From Kiritimatiellaeota bacterium B1221 (GTDB lineage Bacteria > Verrucomicrobiota > Kiritimatiellia > SS1-B-03-39 > UBA6053), in the NCBI GenBank assembly GCA_029269125.1, contig JARHXX010000036.1, forward strand, positions 1 through 38,313: DNA of 38,313 bases. Reading direction: 5' to 3'. This document shows positions 1-8,601 of the stretch, piece after piece (position 1 is the stretch's first letter; every line of letters starts with the position of its first letter). The notes beneath the pieces are model-generated. The model searched no databases. It was not told the origin of the DNA and was given only the letters and a program-made list of their open reading frames with translations. Both the position numbers and the translations under genes were made by a program.

Positions 1-1597
1 GGATCAAACTGGAGGTGGAGCTGTCGTGCGCATCGGGTTTGGCTTCGCCTTCCAGCTCGGGCAGAATGGCTTTGGCTAAAATCTTGCCCAATTCGACGCC
101 CCACTGATCGAAACTGTAGATGTTCCAGATGATGCCCTGCACAAAAATCTTGTGTTCGTAGGCCGCAATCAACATCCCCAGATTGAAGGGCGTCAGCTCC
201 GTGAGCAGGAAGGAGTTGCTGGGACGGTTCCCGCTGAAGGTTTTGTGGGGAATCAATGCTTCCGGCACCCCTTCCGCTTTTAACTGCTCAGGCGTTTTCC
301 CGAAGGCCAGCGCCTCGGTCTGCGCAAAGTAGTTGCTCATCAGTTTCACATGATGATCCCCCAGCGGATTGTGCGACTTGGCAAAGCCGATGAAATCGCA
401 GGGCACCAGCTTGGTGCCCTGGTGAATCAACTGATAAAAAGCGTGTTGTCCGTTGGTCCCGGGTTCGCCCCACAGCACGGGTCCGGTCTGATAATCCACT
501 TCCCTTCCCTGCTGATCGGTGGATTTTCCGTTCGATTCCATATCCGCCTGTTGGAAGTAGGCCGCGAAACGGTGCATGTATTGATCATAAGGCAGAATCG
601 CGTGGCTGTCCGCACCCAAAAAGTTGTTGTACCACACGCCCAACACCGCCAGGATCATCGGCAGGTTCTCTTCCGGTTTGGCGGTTTGGAAATGGGTATC
701 CATTTCATGATAACCTGCCAGCAGACTGCGGAAGTTGTCCGGCCCGATACCGATCATAATCGGCAACCCAATCGCGGAACACAACGAATAACGTCCGCCC
801 ACCCAGTCCCAGAACTCGAACATATTGTCGGTATCAATGCCAAAGGCCTGCACGGCTTCCGCATTGGTGGACAGGGCCACAAAGTGACGGGCCACTGCCT
901 CTTCATTCCCCAAGGCCTCTACCAGCCATTCCCGCGCACTGTGGGCATTGGTCAGGGTTTCCTGGGTGGTGAAGGTTTTGCTGGCTACAATAAACAAGGT
1001 TTCTTCCGCATCCAATGAACGCAAAGTTTCCGCCAAGTGGGTTCCGTCTACATTAGAGACAAAATGCAAATTCAAGTTGCGGTCGGTATAGGGTTTCAGC
1101 GCTTCTGTGACCATCACCGGTCCTAGATCCGATCCACCAATCCCAATATTCACGATCTGGCGAATCGGCTTTCCGGTGAAACCTTTCCATTCCCCGTTAC
1201 GGACACGGTCAGAAAGCGCCGCCATTTTATCCAATACCGCGTGCACGGCCGGCACCACATTTTCACCGTCCACCAGGATTTCAGCTCCTTTTGGCACACG
1301 CAGGGCCGTATGTAAAACCGCCCTCCCCTCGGTCTGATTAATCTTTTCCCCGGCAAACATCGCATCCCGGGCTTTTTCAACCTCACAGGCACGCAGTAGA
1401 TCAAAAAGTTTCCCCAAGGTATCGTCGGTCACCCGGTTTTTGGAATAATCCATAAAAAGATCGCCCACCTGTAGAGACAAACTTTCCGCGCGTTTGGGAT
1501 CTGCCTGAAACAGATCTCGCAAATGCATGCTCTTCATTTCAGATGCATGATTTTCTAATTCCTTCCACTCTTTCAATTCATTCACTTTCATGTTCAT
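1..1597 (-). CDS. pgi: Glucose-6-phosphate isomerase (3' end beyond the window)
   Basis: Interconverts glucose 6-phosphate and fructose 6-phosphate in cytoplasmic glycolysis/gluconeogenesis. The frame is open from an ATG at 1595-1597 to the window edge, about 532 codons; the family is usually near 550, so only a few residues are missing. Visible motifs are [12 protein letters not shown] (near residue 150), [15 protein letters not shown] (near 266), the active-site stretch [15 protein letters not shown] (near 377) with the conserved Glu and His, and [10 protein letters not shown] (near 500). AAGGA lies 5 nt before the first ATG; a second in-frame ATG at 1589-1591 is possible. It is the last gene in line behind the ribosomal cluster. 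Confidence 0.96.
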   Translation of the reverse strand, partial: MNMKVNELKEWKELENHASEMKSMHLRDLFQADPKRAESLSLQVGDLFMDYSKNRVTDDTLGKLFDLLRACEVEKARDAMFAGEKINQTEGRAVLHTALRVPKGAEILVDGENVVPAVHAVLDKMAALSDRVRNGEWKGFTGKPIRQIVNIGIGGSDLGPVMVTEALKPYTDRNLNLHFVSNVDGTHLAETLRSLDAEETLFIVASKTFTTQETLTNAHSAREWLVEALGNEEAVARHFVALSTNAEAVQAFGIDTDNMFEFWDWVGGRYSLCSAIGLPIMIGIGPDNFRSLLAGYHEMDTHFQTAKPEENLPMILAVLGVWYNNFLGADSHAILPYDQYMHRFAAYFQQADMESNGKSTDQQGREVDYQTGPVLWGEPGTNGQHAFYQLIHQGTKLVPCDFIGFAKSHNPLGDHHVKLMSNYFAQTEALAFGKTPEQLKAEGVPEALIPHKTFSGNRPSNSFLLTELTPFNLGMLIAAYEHKIFVQGIIWNIYSFDQWGVELGKILAKAILPELEGEAKPDAHDSSTSSLI

Positions 1598-1631
1598 GAG
1601 GTTCCTTAATCTTATCTGTCAGTTCCGGGTG

Positions 1632-2027
1632 TTAATCTGTGTCTTCGGAAAACGGGCTGTCCAGCCACGACTTCATTTCCGCTTTCCAATCCGCTTCATA
1701 CGCCAAATCTAAAAATTGATATATGTCCATCAAATCAGTTTGCACCATAATCGAACAAAATAAACCGGCAAGAGCTGTGCTGATACCCAAAACTGTCATT
1801 TTGACCAATCCGCATTCGTAAGCTTCTTCCAGAAATTCTTCGAAGCCCGCCTGGGCATCTGCAGAAAAATTTTTAAAATTGCGGGCATCCACCAGCAGGA
1901 CAAAATCCTGATCCAAACCGGCCCATTCATCGCGCATTTGAAATGTGAACTCCCTCATTTGCGCCATATCCACCAGCTCCTCCAAACGGAGCAGGAAACC
2001 ATTTTTACGATAACTGATTTGAATCAT
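1632..2027 (-). CDS. STAS-like (SpoIIAA-like fold) small protein
   Basis: A 131-residue soluble protein of unknown function. The arrangement of an early strand pair, DFVLLVDARNFKNFSADAQ, a helix with EEFLEEAYECGL and a following hydrophobic strand resembles STAS/SpoIIAA-like domains that act as regulatory or phosphoryl-accepting modules. There is no signal peptide or membrane segment. It lies between a membrane-anchored unknown gene and pgi in the same orientation, 44 bp after the former's stop, so it is probably transcribed with the tail of the alpha operon. The family assignment is by eye and tentative; the reading frame itself is convincing. Confidence 0.55.
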   Translation of the reverse strand: MIQISYRKNGFLLRLEELVDMAQMREFTFQMRDEWAGLDQDFVLLVDARNFKNFSADAQAGFEEFLEEAYECGLVKMTVLGISTALAGLFCSIMVQTDLMDIYQFLDLAYEADWKAEMKSWLDSPFSEDTD

Positions 2028-2071
2028 GTGCTTGCGTTACCCTTCGTTTCGACCCTTTGCAAGTAGAAGGT

Positions 2072-2692
2072 TCAAGGCTGTTTCATGGAGAAATGAACCG
2101 ACGTCAAATCACTCAATCGCAAAACGCGTTGACCTCCATCGGGCAGACGCACATTTAAGAGATCCAAACCGGGAACTCCCCATAATAAATCCCCGCTGGA
2201 AAATCGAAAAAGAAAGGCACTTTTGTCCCTCCCCCCCTCAAAAGTTTCCAGTTGATGCATTAACACCGGAAAGACGCCTGCCCGATTTTTGACTTCAAAA
2301 CTTTGATTTTCCAGTTCACCCCAGATGGTTTCTCCGGAAGTGAGCTCACAGGAAACAATCAAAGATTTAGGTGCAGATTCATACAAGGCATTCTGCTTTT
2401 TTAATAAATGTAACGCAGGAGAGTCCCCGGGAGCCTCTTCTTCGCTGAAAATAAGTTGAGATTCTCTTCTCTGCAGGTTCTCGATGATCCGATTCAGCTC
2501 TTTTTCTGTCGCCTGGACATCTTCCGGATCTGTTTCGGTGCTTTTTTCCTCCACGCTCACTTCAGGAGCGTCATCAAGAATAATTTGCGACATCACCGGG
2601 ATAGCTGACAGACAAATCACCAGGAAGAGCCATACCCCCCCGACACACAAAAACCGGTGACGAGCACCGGTTTTAAGCGTTTCCAAAAACAT
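2072..2692 (-). CDS. Hypothetical protein with one N-terminal membrane anchor
   Basis: 206 residues, family not recognised. Residues 13-35 form one hydrophobic segment (FLCVGGVWLFLVICLSAIPV), which could be a membrane anchor or uncleaved signal. An acidic, probably flexible segment rich in Glu follows (about 40-95). The C-terminal half (about 105-206) has repeated beta-strand units of the type hydrophobic strand, turn, GxxxWG (ELTSGETIWGELEN, FRFSSGDLLWGVPG), suggesting a small beta domain. It begins 5 bp after the rplQ stop and is probably co-transcribed with it. The role is unknown; the outer half is expected to be extracytoplasmic. Confidence 0.65.
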   Translation of the reverse strand: MFLETLKTGARHRFLCVGGVWLFLVICLSAIPVMSQIILDDAPEVSVEEKSTETDPEDVQATEKELNRIIENLQRRESQLIFSEEEAPGDSPALHLLKKQNALYESAPKSLIVSCELTSGETIWGELENQSFEVKNRAGVFPVLMHQLETFEGGRDKSAFLFRFSSGDLLWGVPGLDLLNVRLPDGGQRVLRLSDLTSVHFSMKQP

Positions 2693-2697
2693 GGAAA

Positions 2698-3084
2698 TTA
2701 CTCCGCAGCCGCCTCAACGGGAGCTTCGGTTACATCTACCCACTCGATGATGGCCATTTCAGACGCATCACTCGGGCGTGTTCCCAGTTTGACGATACGG
2801 GTGTATCCGCCGGGACGTTCGCTGAAGGCCGGAGCAATGTTCGCGAACAGTTCATGAACAGATTTCTGACTTTTCAATTTAGAGATAGCCTGACGACGGG
2901 CGTGCAGGTCACCACGTTTACCCAAGGTAACCATTTTTTCAGCCAAAGGCTTGATGGCACGAGCTTTAGGTAAAGTAGTGGTGATCCGTTTTTCTTGGAT
3001 CAGTGAGCAGACCATATTCGACATCATCGCTTCACGATGAGAAGTTTTACGGCCCAATTTAATAGTTTTTTTGCGATGGCGCAT
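2698..3084 (-). CDS. rplQ: 50S ribosomal protein L17
   Basis: L17 of the large subunit, 128 residues. The N-terminus MRHRKKTIKLGRKTSHREAM is the family signature (MRHR...LGR...HR.AM), followed by the conserved IxTTLPKARAIKPLAEKMVTL segment and a GGYTRIVKLGTRPSDASEMA stretch. A short Ala/Glu-rich tail (APVEAAAE) ends the protein. It lies 36 bp downstream of rpoA, the usual rpoA-rplQ order. Confidence 0.98.
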   Translation of the reverse strand: MRHRKKTIKLGRKTSHREAMMSNMVCSLIQEKRITTTLPKARAIKPLAEKMVTLGKRGDLHARRQAISKLKSQKSVHELFANIAPAFSERPGGYTRIVKLGTRPSDASEMAIIEWVDVTEAPVEAAAE

Positions 3085-3120
3085 TTCGTAAGTTCCTTAA
3101 AGATACAATTGATTTAAAGC

Positions 3121-4122
3121 TTAGTCTTCCCGAGGGGTTACCAACAGGTCAGACTCGAAAGTCATTCCCAGAGACAATCCATACTCAACCAACTTGGCTT
3201 TGATCTCGTTAAGAGATTTTTTACCAAAGTTACGGTACTTGAGCATTTCCGCTTCTGTCTTCATGCAAAGCTCACCTACCGTGGTGATATTGGCATTATT
3301 CAGACAGTTGGCCGCCCGAACACTCAGTTCGATTTCGTTCACGGAAACACCCAATTTCTTACGGAGTTCTTCGCGTTCCTGATCGATCTGTTTTTCGCTC
3401 TGCTCGAATTCCACCAAGTCTTTGTCATAATTAACAAATACGTCCAGGTGATGGCGCAGAATTGCGGCGGCGATGGTCAGGGCCTCATCCGGAGAAATCC
3501 GTCCGTCCGTCCAGATATCCAAACCAAGTTTGTCATAATCTGTGCGACGACCCACACGGGTGTTATCCACCCAGTAATTCACACGGGTTACCGGAGAAAA
3601 CAAACTGTCAATCGGAATAATGCCGATAGGCTGGTTGTCTTTCTTGTTCAAATCGGCGGGGCAATATCCACGTCCAACCTTCACTTCCAGATGCGCTATG
3701 AATTTTCCACCTTCGTCCAGGGTGGCAATATGATGATCGGGGTTCAAAACTTCGATGGAACCATCCGTTACGATGTCACCGGCGGTAACTTCACCCGGGC
3801 CTTCCACTTTAATCTGCACCATACGGGTATCGCGGGTGTAAGATTTCAGGATGACTTTTTTCAGGTTCAGGATCACGTCCGTAACGTCTTCCACCATCCC
3901 GTCCAGGGTGCAGAATTCGTGCGGTGCCCCTTCGAGTTTCAATGCAGAGATGGCAGCCCCTTCCAAGGAAGAAAGCAATACCCGGCGCAATGAATTTCCA
4001 ATGGTACGTCCGTAACCGGCTTCAAAAGGCTCCGCGTAATAGCGGCCAAAGTTTTCTGTGCTTTCCGCATCGTCTTTGACGACCCGTTTCGGCATCTCAA
4101 ATCGACCTAGTCGAATAGCCAT
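3121..4122 (-). CDS. rpoA: DNA-directed RNA polymerase subunit alpha
   Basis: The alpha subunit dimerises to nucleate core RNA polymerase, and its C-terminal domain contacts promoter UP elements and activators. Its 333 residues are of normal length. The N-terminal domain has EAGYGRTIGNSLRRVLLSSL (about 35-54), and the alpha-CTD has the helix-hairpin-helix region RAANCLNNANITTVGELC and FGKKSLNEIKAKL. A charged linker (about 230-255) separates the domains. It follows rpsK after an 85-bp gap containing an AT-rich hairpin, the place where rpsD sits in many bacteria; no rpsD is present. SD-like GGAG lies in the 5' flank. Confidence 0.98.
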   Translation of the reverse strand: MAIRLGRFEMPKRVVKDDAESTENFGRYYAEPFEAGYGRTIGNSLRRVLLSSLEGAAISALKLEGAPHEFCTLDGMVEDVTDVILNLKKVILKSYTRDTRMVQIKVEGPGEVTAGDIVTDGSIEVLNPDHHIATLDEGGKFIAHLEVKVGRGYCPADLNKKDNQPIGIIPIDSLFSPVTRVNYWVDNTRVGRRTDYDKLGLDIWTDGRISPDEALTIAAAILRHHLDVFVNYDKDLVEFEQSEKQIDQEREELRKKLGVSVNEIELSVRAANCLNNANITTVGELCMKTEAEMLKYRNFGKKSLNEIKAKLVEYGLSLGMTFESDLLVTPRED

Positions 4123-4177
4123 ATATTTATCTCCGTTTCAGAGGGTTGTTTTAAATTATAAATTTCAGAGTCAAAAA

Positions 4178-4203
4178 TTAAAATCTTGGATATCAGATTT
4201 TAA
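4178..4203. repeat. AT-rich perfect hairpin in the rpsK-rpoA gap
   Basis: TTAAAATCT and AGATTTTAA form a perfect 9-bp stem around an 8-nt loop (TGGATATC), five bases beyond the rpsK stop codon. It lacks a GC-rich stem and a clear T-run, so it is a poor intrinsic terminator. It could be a processing site or transcript stabiliser between rpsK and rpoA, or chance in AT-rich spacer. Confidence 0.5.
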
Positions 4204-4207
4204 ATAA

Positions 4208-4744
4208 TTATACACGACGACGTTTCTTGGCACGGCATCCGTTGTGGGGAACCGGGGTCACGTCGGCAATGTTGGAAACGGTCACGCCGCAGGATTGAAC
4301 CGCACGTACAGCGGATTCACGTCCGGCACCCGGACCCTGAATCTGTACTTCGGCTTCTTTCAAACCGTGGGACATCGCTTTGCGGACGGCTTCCTGGGCA
4401 ACCACGGTACCGGCATACGCCGTGCTTTTCCGTGAACCTTTGAAACCCGCACCACCGGCGGAACCCCAGGAAATCACATTTCCGGAAAGATCCGTTACGG
4501 AGACAATGGTATTGTTAAAAGTCGCTTTCACATGTACCACACCTTGGGTAATGTTTTTAGAACTTTTGGCTTTGCGGGCTTTGACCGGAGACAGTTCCTC
4601 ACCCAACAGTTGGGCGGCGGTAGGACGTTTGGTGGCCGTATCTTCTGAGCCTTGAGCACTTGCTTCGGGAGCTGCAGCCTGTTCGGTCGCAGCAACGGCA
4701 TCAGTTTTTACTTCTTCTACAGAATCTTTCTGTTCTTCAGACAT
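4208..4744 (-). CDS. rpsK: 30S ribosomal protein S11 with an extended acidic N-terminus
   Basis: S11 of the small-subunit platform. The core from about residue 62 is canonical: [47 protein letters not shown] and the C-terminal [14 protein letters not shown]. At 178 residues it is about 50 longer than the common 129-residue S11; the excess is an N-terminal Glu/Ala-rich segment ([20 protein letters not shown] onwards). The ATG at 4742-4744 has an SD-like AAGGAAAAC upstream. An internal start cannot be excluded, but no methionine occurs between residue 1 and the S11 core, so the extension is probably real. Confidence 0.96.
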   Translation of the reverse strand: MSEEQKDSVEEVKTDAVAATEQAAAPEASAQGSEDTATKRPTAAQLLGEELSPVKARKAKSSKNITQGVVHVKATFNNTIVSVTDLSGNVISWGSAGGAGFKGSRKSTAYAGTVVAQEAVRKAMSHGLKEAEVQIQGPGAGRESAVRAVQSCGVTVSNIADVTPVPHNGCRAKKRRRV

Positions 4745-4779
4745 GGAGTGTTTTCCTTGGAAAAATGTAGGGGGTTAAA

Positions 4780-5181
4780 TTATCTTGCGGCTTTCGCAGC
4801 AGCACGGGCTTCTTTACCACGTACAGCACCAATGGTACGACGACCACCCTTCCGGGTACGTGCATTGGTTTTGGTACGTTGACCGCGGCAGGGAAGTCCC
4901 CGACGATGACGAATACCACGATAGCTTCCAATACTGATCAGACGACGAATGTTGGATTGGGTTTCACGGCGTAAATCCCCTTCCACAGTGTATTCGGCCT
5001 GCAAATGCTTGGCGATCGCGTTGATTTCTTCGGCAGTGAGATCATCCGCTTTGGTGTTCGGATCTAAATTGAGATCCGCGATGATCTTGTCAGCACGGGC
5101 GGGTCCAACACCGTAAATGTAACGGAGTGAATAAGGAAGGCGCTTGCGGCCCGGAATATCGATTCCCATAATGCGTGGCAT
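4780..5181 (-). CDS. rpsM: 30S ribosomal protein S13
   Basis: S13 of the small-subunit head, 133 residues, contacting the P-site tRNA and L5. It shows the N-terminal MGIDIPGRKRLPYSLRYIYG segment, the helix-hairpin-helix-like IYGVGPARADKII, and the C-terminal YRGIRHRRGLPCRGQRTKTN signature. The tail is slightly extended and Ala/Arg-rich. It lies 16 bp after the rpmJ stop and 35 bp before the rpsK start, in the standard infA-rpmJ-rpsM-rpsK order. GGAG precedes the start. Confidence 0.98.
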   Translation of the reverse strand: MPRIMGIDIPGRKRLPYSLRYIYGVGPARADKIIADLNLDPNTKADDLTAEEINAIAKHLQAEYTVEGDLRRETQSNIRRLISIGSYRGIRHRRGLPCRGQRTKTNARTRKGGRRTIGAVRGKEARAAAKAAR

Positions 5182-5197
5182 ATTAGTAAACTCCTAC

Positions 5198-5311
5198 TTA
5201 ACCTTGACGTTGTTTGTGGCGGGGATTGGTGCAAATGACACGCACAACACCCTTGCGTCGAATGACGCGGCAATTGATACAAATTCTTTTAACGGAACTA
5301 CGAACTTTCAT
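5198..5311 (-). CDS. rpmJ: 50S ribosomal protein L36
   Basis: A 37-residue gene. Translation of the minus strand gives [14 protein letters not shown], then [10 protein letters not shown] and NPRHKQRQG, the complete L36 pattern with the zinc-binding C-x2-C-x12-C-x4-H set intact. Its ATG (5309-5311) overlaps the infA stop (5308-5310) as ATGA, indicating translational coupling. The full zinc ligand set makes this the C+ (zinc-dependent) form. Confidence 0.96.
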   Translation of the reverse strand: MKVRSSVKRICINCRVIRRKGVVRVICTNPRHKQRQG

Positions 5312-5550
5312 GATTTTAAATCCTGGGGGTGATCTTCTAGAATGATTCCTTTGAGCATATCATAGGGGGAACAATGAAGCCGCACCCTCTGCCCCAATCG
5401 CAGCTTTAACTGCGAAAGAGTCTTTTTGGGTGCGGAAAACGCCACCATTTTATGCCCATTATCAAGTTCAACTTGAAAGGTCGCGCACTCTAATTCATTT
5501 AGGAGGGTTGCGTCGAGTATAATTTCTTCCTTTTTTTCGGAAATTTTCAT
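5308..5550 (-). CDS. infA: Divergent translation initiation factor IF-1
   Basis: An 80-residue OB-fold protein. The segment [20 protein letters not shown] aligns with the IF-1 core (F-x-V-x-L-x-N-G-H), and [19 protein letters not shown] aligns with the IF-1 C-terminal GD-V-x-V-x-x-SPYDLTKGRI. The usual SGKMRxxxIRI loop is replaced by [14 protein letters not shown], and the tail ends in DHPQDLKS rather than YRxK. Position directly before rpmJ-rpsM is the standard infA locus and supports the call. It opens the second transcription segment after a 238-bp gap. It could be a paralogue, with a canonical infA elsewhere. Confidence 0.82.
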   Translation of the reverse strand: MKISEKKEEIILDATLLNELECATFQVELDNGHKMVAFSAPKKTLSQLKLRLGQRVRLHCSPYDMLKGIILEDHPQDLKS

Positions 5551-5788
5551 TTGAACAGTTTTTTTACAGACAGATTGGTTAATTATATGGTTAATTCAGA
5601 CGTTAATGAATTTTTCTGTTTTAAATATGCTAAGAAAAATGATGCGGCTTCAATTGACTTTGGGGAAAAATGCATCCCGAAAGGGATGATAAATCAAAAA
5701 TAATTGTTTTCAAACCGTCATTGATTCCGGCCTCTCCCCTTTTCCAAACCCTTATTTTTCAGCACCTCGCTTCCGCTGCGAAGTATAT
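5551..5788. other. Intergenic gap between map and infA
   Basis: A 238-bp AT-rich spacer that splits the cluster into two transcription segments. It contains a hairpin (5673-5688) and an AT-rich stretch upstream of infA that probably carries the promoter for infA to pgi, although no well-spaced -35/-10 pair stands out. No open reading frame of coding character is seen. Confidence 0.6.
5673..5688 (-). terminator. Candidate weak intrinsic terminator after map
   Basis: CATCCC and GGGATG form a 6-bp perfect stem with a 4-nt loop. Read on the minus strand, a five-base T run follows two bases after the stem. It lies about 100 bp beyond the map stop and could end the rplV-map transcript. The stem is short, so some read-through is likely. 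Confidence 0.42.
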
Positions 5789-6565
5789 TTATTCATCCGG
5801 CAATGTCAAAATTTCCGCTTTGCCTTTGTGAACGGCCACGGTGTGTTCCACGTGCACGGAATACTTCCGGTCTGCTGTCACCACTGTCCAGCCATCTTCC
5901 AGGGTTTCAACATTGTGCGTCCCCAGATTGACCATGGGCTCAATCGCCAGGGTCATTCCTTCTTTGAGCACAGGCCCTTGTCCGGGAGGTCCAAAATTAT
6001 AAATTTGCGGGGGCTCATGCATATTGCGGCCTACCCCGTGCCCCACAAAATCCCGTACAACCCCAAAACCGTGCGGGATCACCGTTTGCTCAATGGCATG
6101 GGAAATATCTGTTAAACGGTTTCCCGCCACCGCTTTGGCTATTCCATTCATCAAGGATTGCTCGGATACCCGGATTAACTCCAAAATTTTCATGTCGGTG
6201 ACCCCCACCGGTACGGTCATGGCGTTGTCCCCGATAAATCCTTCGTAGACGACCCCCACATCAATACTCACAATGTCACCTAAACGGATTTTGCGATCGC
6301 CGGGAATTCCGTGCACCACTTCTTCGTTCACAGAGATACAAGTATACCCGGGGTACTTGGGAACGCCACGTGGACCCGGATAGTGAATGAAAGCGGATCG
6401 TGCACCCGCTTTTTCGATGATGTCCTTTGCAAACAGATCCAGTTCCTGCGTACTGACTCCCGGAGCAATCTCTTTGGCGAGTTGCATGCGAATGTTGGCT
6501 GCCACTTTTCCGGCGGCCCGCATTCCATCCAGTTCCTGTGCATTTTTAAGTATGATTTTTGCCAC
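5789..6565 (-). CDS. map: Methionine aminopeptidase, type I
   Basis: Removes the initiator methionine from nascent proteins in the cytoplasm; 258 residues, normal for type Ia. The five metal ligands are visible in order: Asp in VSIDVG, Asp in GDNAM, His in VGHGVGRNMHEPP, Glu in AIEPMVN and Glu in HVEHTVAV. It starts 14 bp after the adk stop and is the last gene of the upstream segment, in the common secY-adk-map order. The start is MAKIILKNAQE with a purine-rich upstream stretch. Confidence 0.98.
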   Translation of the reverse strand: MAKIILKNAQELDGMRAAGKVAANIRMQLAKEIAPGVSTQELDLFAKDIIEKAGARSAFIHYPGPRGVPKYPGYTCISVNEEVVHGIPGDRKIRLGDIVSIDVGVVYEGFIGDNAMTVPVGVTDMKILELIRVSEQSLMNGIAKAVAGNRLTDISHAIEQTVIPHGFGVVRDFVGHGVGRNMHEPPQIYNFGPPGQGPVLKEGMTLAIEPMVNLGTHNVETLEDGWTVVTADRKYSVHVEHTVAVHKGKAEILTLPDE

Positions 6566-6579
6566 GGCGCTCTTTCCTG

Positions 6580-7227
6580 TTAGAGGTTAAAATGTTTCAC
6601 TATTCCCTTTCGTAAATCTTCGGTGCCTGCAGAAGCGTCGACTTCCAACAGCTGCTTTCTATCTTCAAACCATTCACGCAATGGATTTGTCATCTCTTCA
6701 TGCCGCCTGAGTCTTTGCTTCATGCGGACGGGATCGTCATCTTCTCTTTGAATCAAAATACCGCCACAGGCGTCGCATTCAGATCCCACCGGGTGCCCCG
6801 CCACCGTCGGATAGGTCCTGCGGCAGTCCGGACAAACCAATCGGGCCTCCATCCGCTTCACCGCAACCTCCACCGGCAGATTTAAAAACACACAGCCAAT
6901 GAGACGATGCCCTTTGGCTTCCAACCAGGGTGCCAGGGCAATAGCCTGTGGAACTGTCCGGGGAAACCCATCCAGAACCACTCGGCTCTCTGTATCCATG
7001 GGTTCTAAAATCGTATAAAAAAGCGACAGTGCCAGATCATCCGGAATATAATCGCCCCGGTCCATATATGGAGCTGAAGCCCTTCCCACTTCGGATTGGG
7101 GATCCGCCATTTGTTTGCGGATTTCCTCTCCGGTGGAAACAGGGATAAACCGGTTCTCTTCCTGCAGTCGACGACTTAGGGTTCCTTTACCGGAACCCGG
7201 GGGACCCAGAAGTACCAGGAACTCCAC
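6580..7227 (-). CDS. adk: Adenylate kinase with zinc-type LID
   Basis: Catalyses ATP + AMP to 2 ADP in the cytoplasm; 215 residues. The P-loop is GPPGSGKGT at residues 8-16, DGFPRT is present, and the LID carries a CPDC...CDAC four-cysteine set typical of zinc-binding adenylate kinases. The start MEFLVLLGPPG follows the secY stop by 12 bp. The AMP-binding region reads STGEEIRKQ, with Glu where many family members have DMLR; this is a mild divergence. Confidence 0.96.
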   Translation of the reverse strand: MEFLVLLGPPGSGKGTLSRRLQEENRFIPVSTGEEIRKQMADPQSEVGRASAPYMDRGDYIPDDLALSLFYTILEPMDTESRVVLDGFPRTVPQAIALAPWLEAKGHRLIGCVFLNLPVEVAVKRMEARLVCPDCRRTYPTVAGHPVGSECDACGGILIQREDDDPVRMKQRLRRHEEMTNPLREWFEDRKQLLEVDASAGTEDLRKGIVKHFNL

Positions 7228-7239
7228 CGTGACCTCCGC

Positions 7240-8601
7240 TTACTTGCGTCCGCGGAGTTTACCTTTGTTCAGGAAACCGTCATAGTGGCGGTTGAGCAAA
7301 TGCGATTCGATCTGACGCATGGTGTCCAACATGACCCCCACAATAATCAACAGACTGGTGCCACCAAAGAAACTGGTGATAATAAAGTTGATATTAAAAT
7401 GCTCTCCCAACAAAGTCGGAATCACCGCAATCAGGGTCAATGATAACGCACCGGCCAGAGTGATGCGGGTCATCACATTGTCCAAAAAGTTCGCGGTGGG
7501 AGTACCGGGACGGATCCCGGGGATATATCCACCATTCCGTTTAAGATCATCCGCAATTTGCACCGGATTAAACTGTGTGGCCACCCAAAAGTAGGAAAAG
7601 AACAGGATCATCAAACTGTACATCCACATAAAGGGGGTGGATCCGAATTGAAACCAACCGGCAGCCATACGTACATTGTCAAGATCCCAGCGGTTTCCGA
7701 TGTAATTCAATACGGGAGGCGGGAACATCAAAATGGCCTGCGCGAAAATAATGGGCATGACCCCCGCATAGTTTACTTTCAACGGCATGTAGGTACTTTG
7801 TCCGCCGTAGGTTTTACGTCCCACGACCCGACGGGCATACTGCACCGGGATTCGACGAGTGGCCTGCGTAATCGCCACCGTGGCCGCAACCACCAGGAAG
7901 AATAACACAATCAAAGTCACCAAATGAAATAAACTATGGGTGGGAACCACATTCCCGCCGGGGAAGAACATACGGCTGGCCGCCCGGACCGCGTCTGGCA
8001 GACTGCCCAGAATGTTCACCGTAATAATCAAACTGACACCATTTCCAATCCCGCGTTCAGTGATTTGCTCACCCAACCACATCATTAACATGGTGGATGC
8101 GGTCAACGCCACGGTTGCCAGCAAGCGGAAAGCCCAGGGGTCAATGGTCACCACCGGGATGGACAGGTTAAAAGACTGTTGGGCGTTGAGCGCCAAAGAG
8201 GCAATACTAAAGCCCTGAACCGCACAAAGAATAAGAGTCAGGTAACGGGTGTATTGGTTGATCTTGGCCCGACCGGACTCCCCTTCCCGCGAAAGACGTT
8301 CCAAACTGGGAACCACTGCGGTCATCAACTGAATAATAATGGAAGCGGAAATATACGGCATGATGCCCAGCGCACCAATAGCAAACCGGGACAGTGCCCC
8401 CCCACTAAAGAGATTCGCCATGTTCACCGCACCACTTGCGGACTGACTGATTGAATCCATCAGTTCACGTAAGGCCGCCGCACTCACACCCGGTGCAGGC
8501 ACCGCGGTAAGGATCCGACAAAGAAAAATCAGAGCGAAGGTAAAGAAAATGCGTTGGCGCAATTCTGGAATTTTCAAACTGTTGGCAAAGGCGGATAACA
8601 T
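7240..8601 (-). CDS. secY: Preprotein translocase subunit SecY
   Basis: Channel subunit of the SecYEG translocon in the inner membrane. The 453 residues contain about ten hydrophobic segments. The SecY landmark GGYIPGIRPGTPT is present, as are the FAIGALGIMPYISASIIIQL region after the plug and LNRHYDGFLNKGKLRGRK at the C-terminus. The ATG at 8599-8601 lies directly against the direct repeat of the inserted element at 8609-8735, so no Shine-Dalgarno sequence is visible. Without the element the gene would start 5 bp after the rplO stop. Confidence 0.97.
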   Translation of the reverse strand: MLSAFANSLKIPELRQRIFFTFALIFLCRILTAVPAPGVSAAALRELMDSISQSASGAVNMANLFSGGALSRFAIGALGIMPYISASIIIQLMTAVVPSLERLSREGESGRAKINQYTRYLTLILCAVQGFSIASLALNAQQSFNLSIPVVTIDPWAFRLLATVALTASTMLMMWLGEQITERGIGNGVSLIITVNILGSLPDAVRAASRMFFPGGNVVPTHSLFHLVTLIVLFFLVVAATVAITQATRRIPVQYARRVVGRKTYGGQSTYMPLKVNYAGVMPIIFAQAILMFPPPVLNYIGNRWDLDNVRMAAGWFQFGSTPFMWMYSLMILFFSYFWVATQFNPVQIADDLKRNGGYIPGIRPGTPTANFLDNVMTRITLAGALSLTLIAVIPTLLGEHFNINFIITSFFGGTSLLIIVGVMLDTMRQIESHLLNRHYDGFLNKGKLRGRK

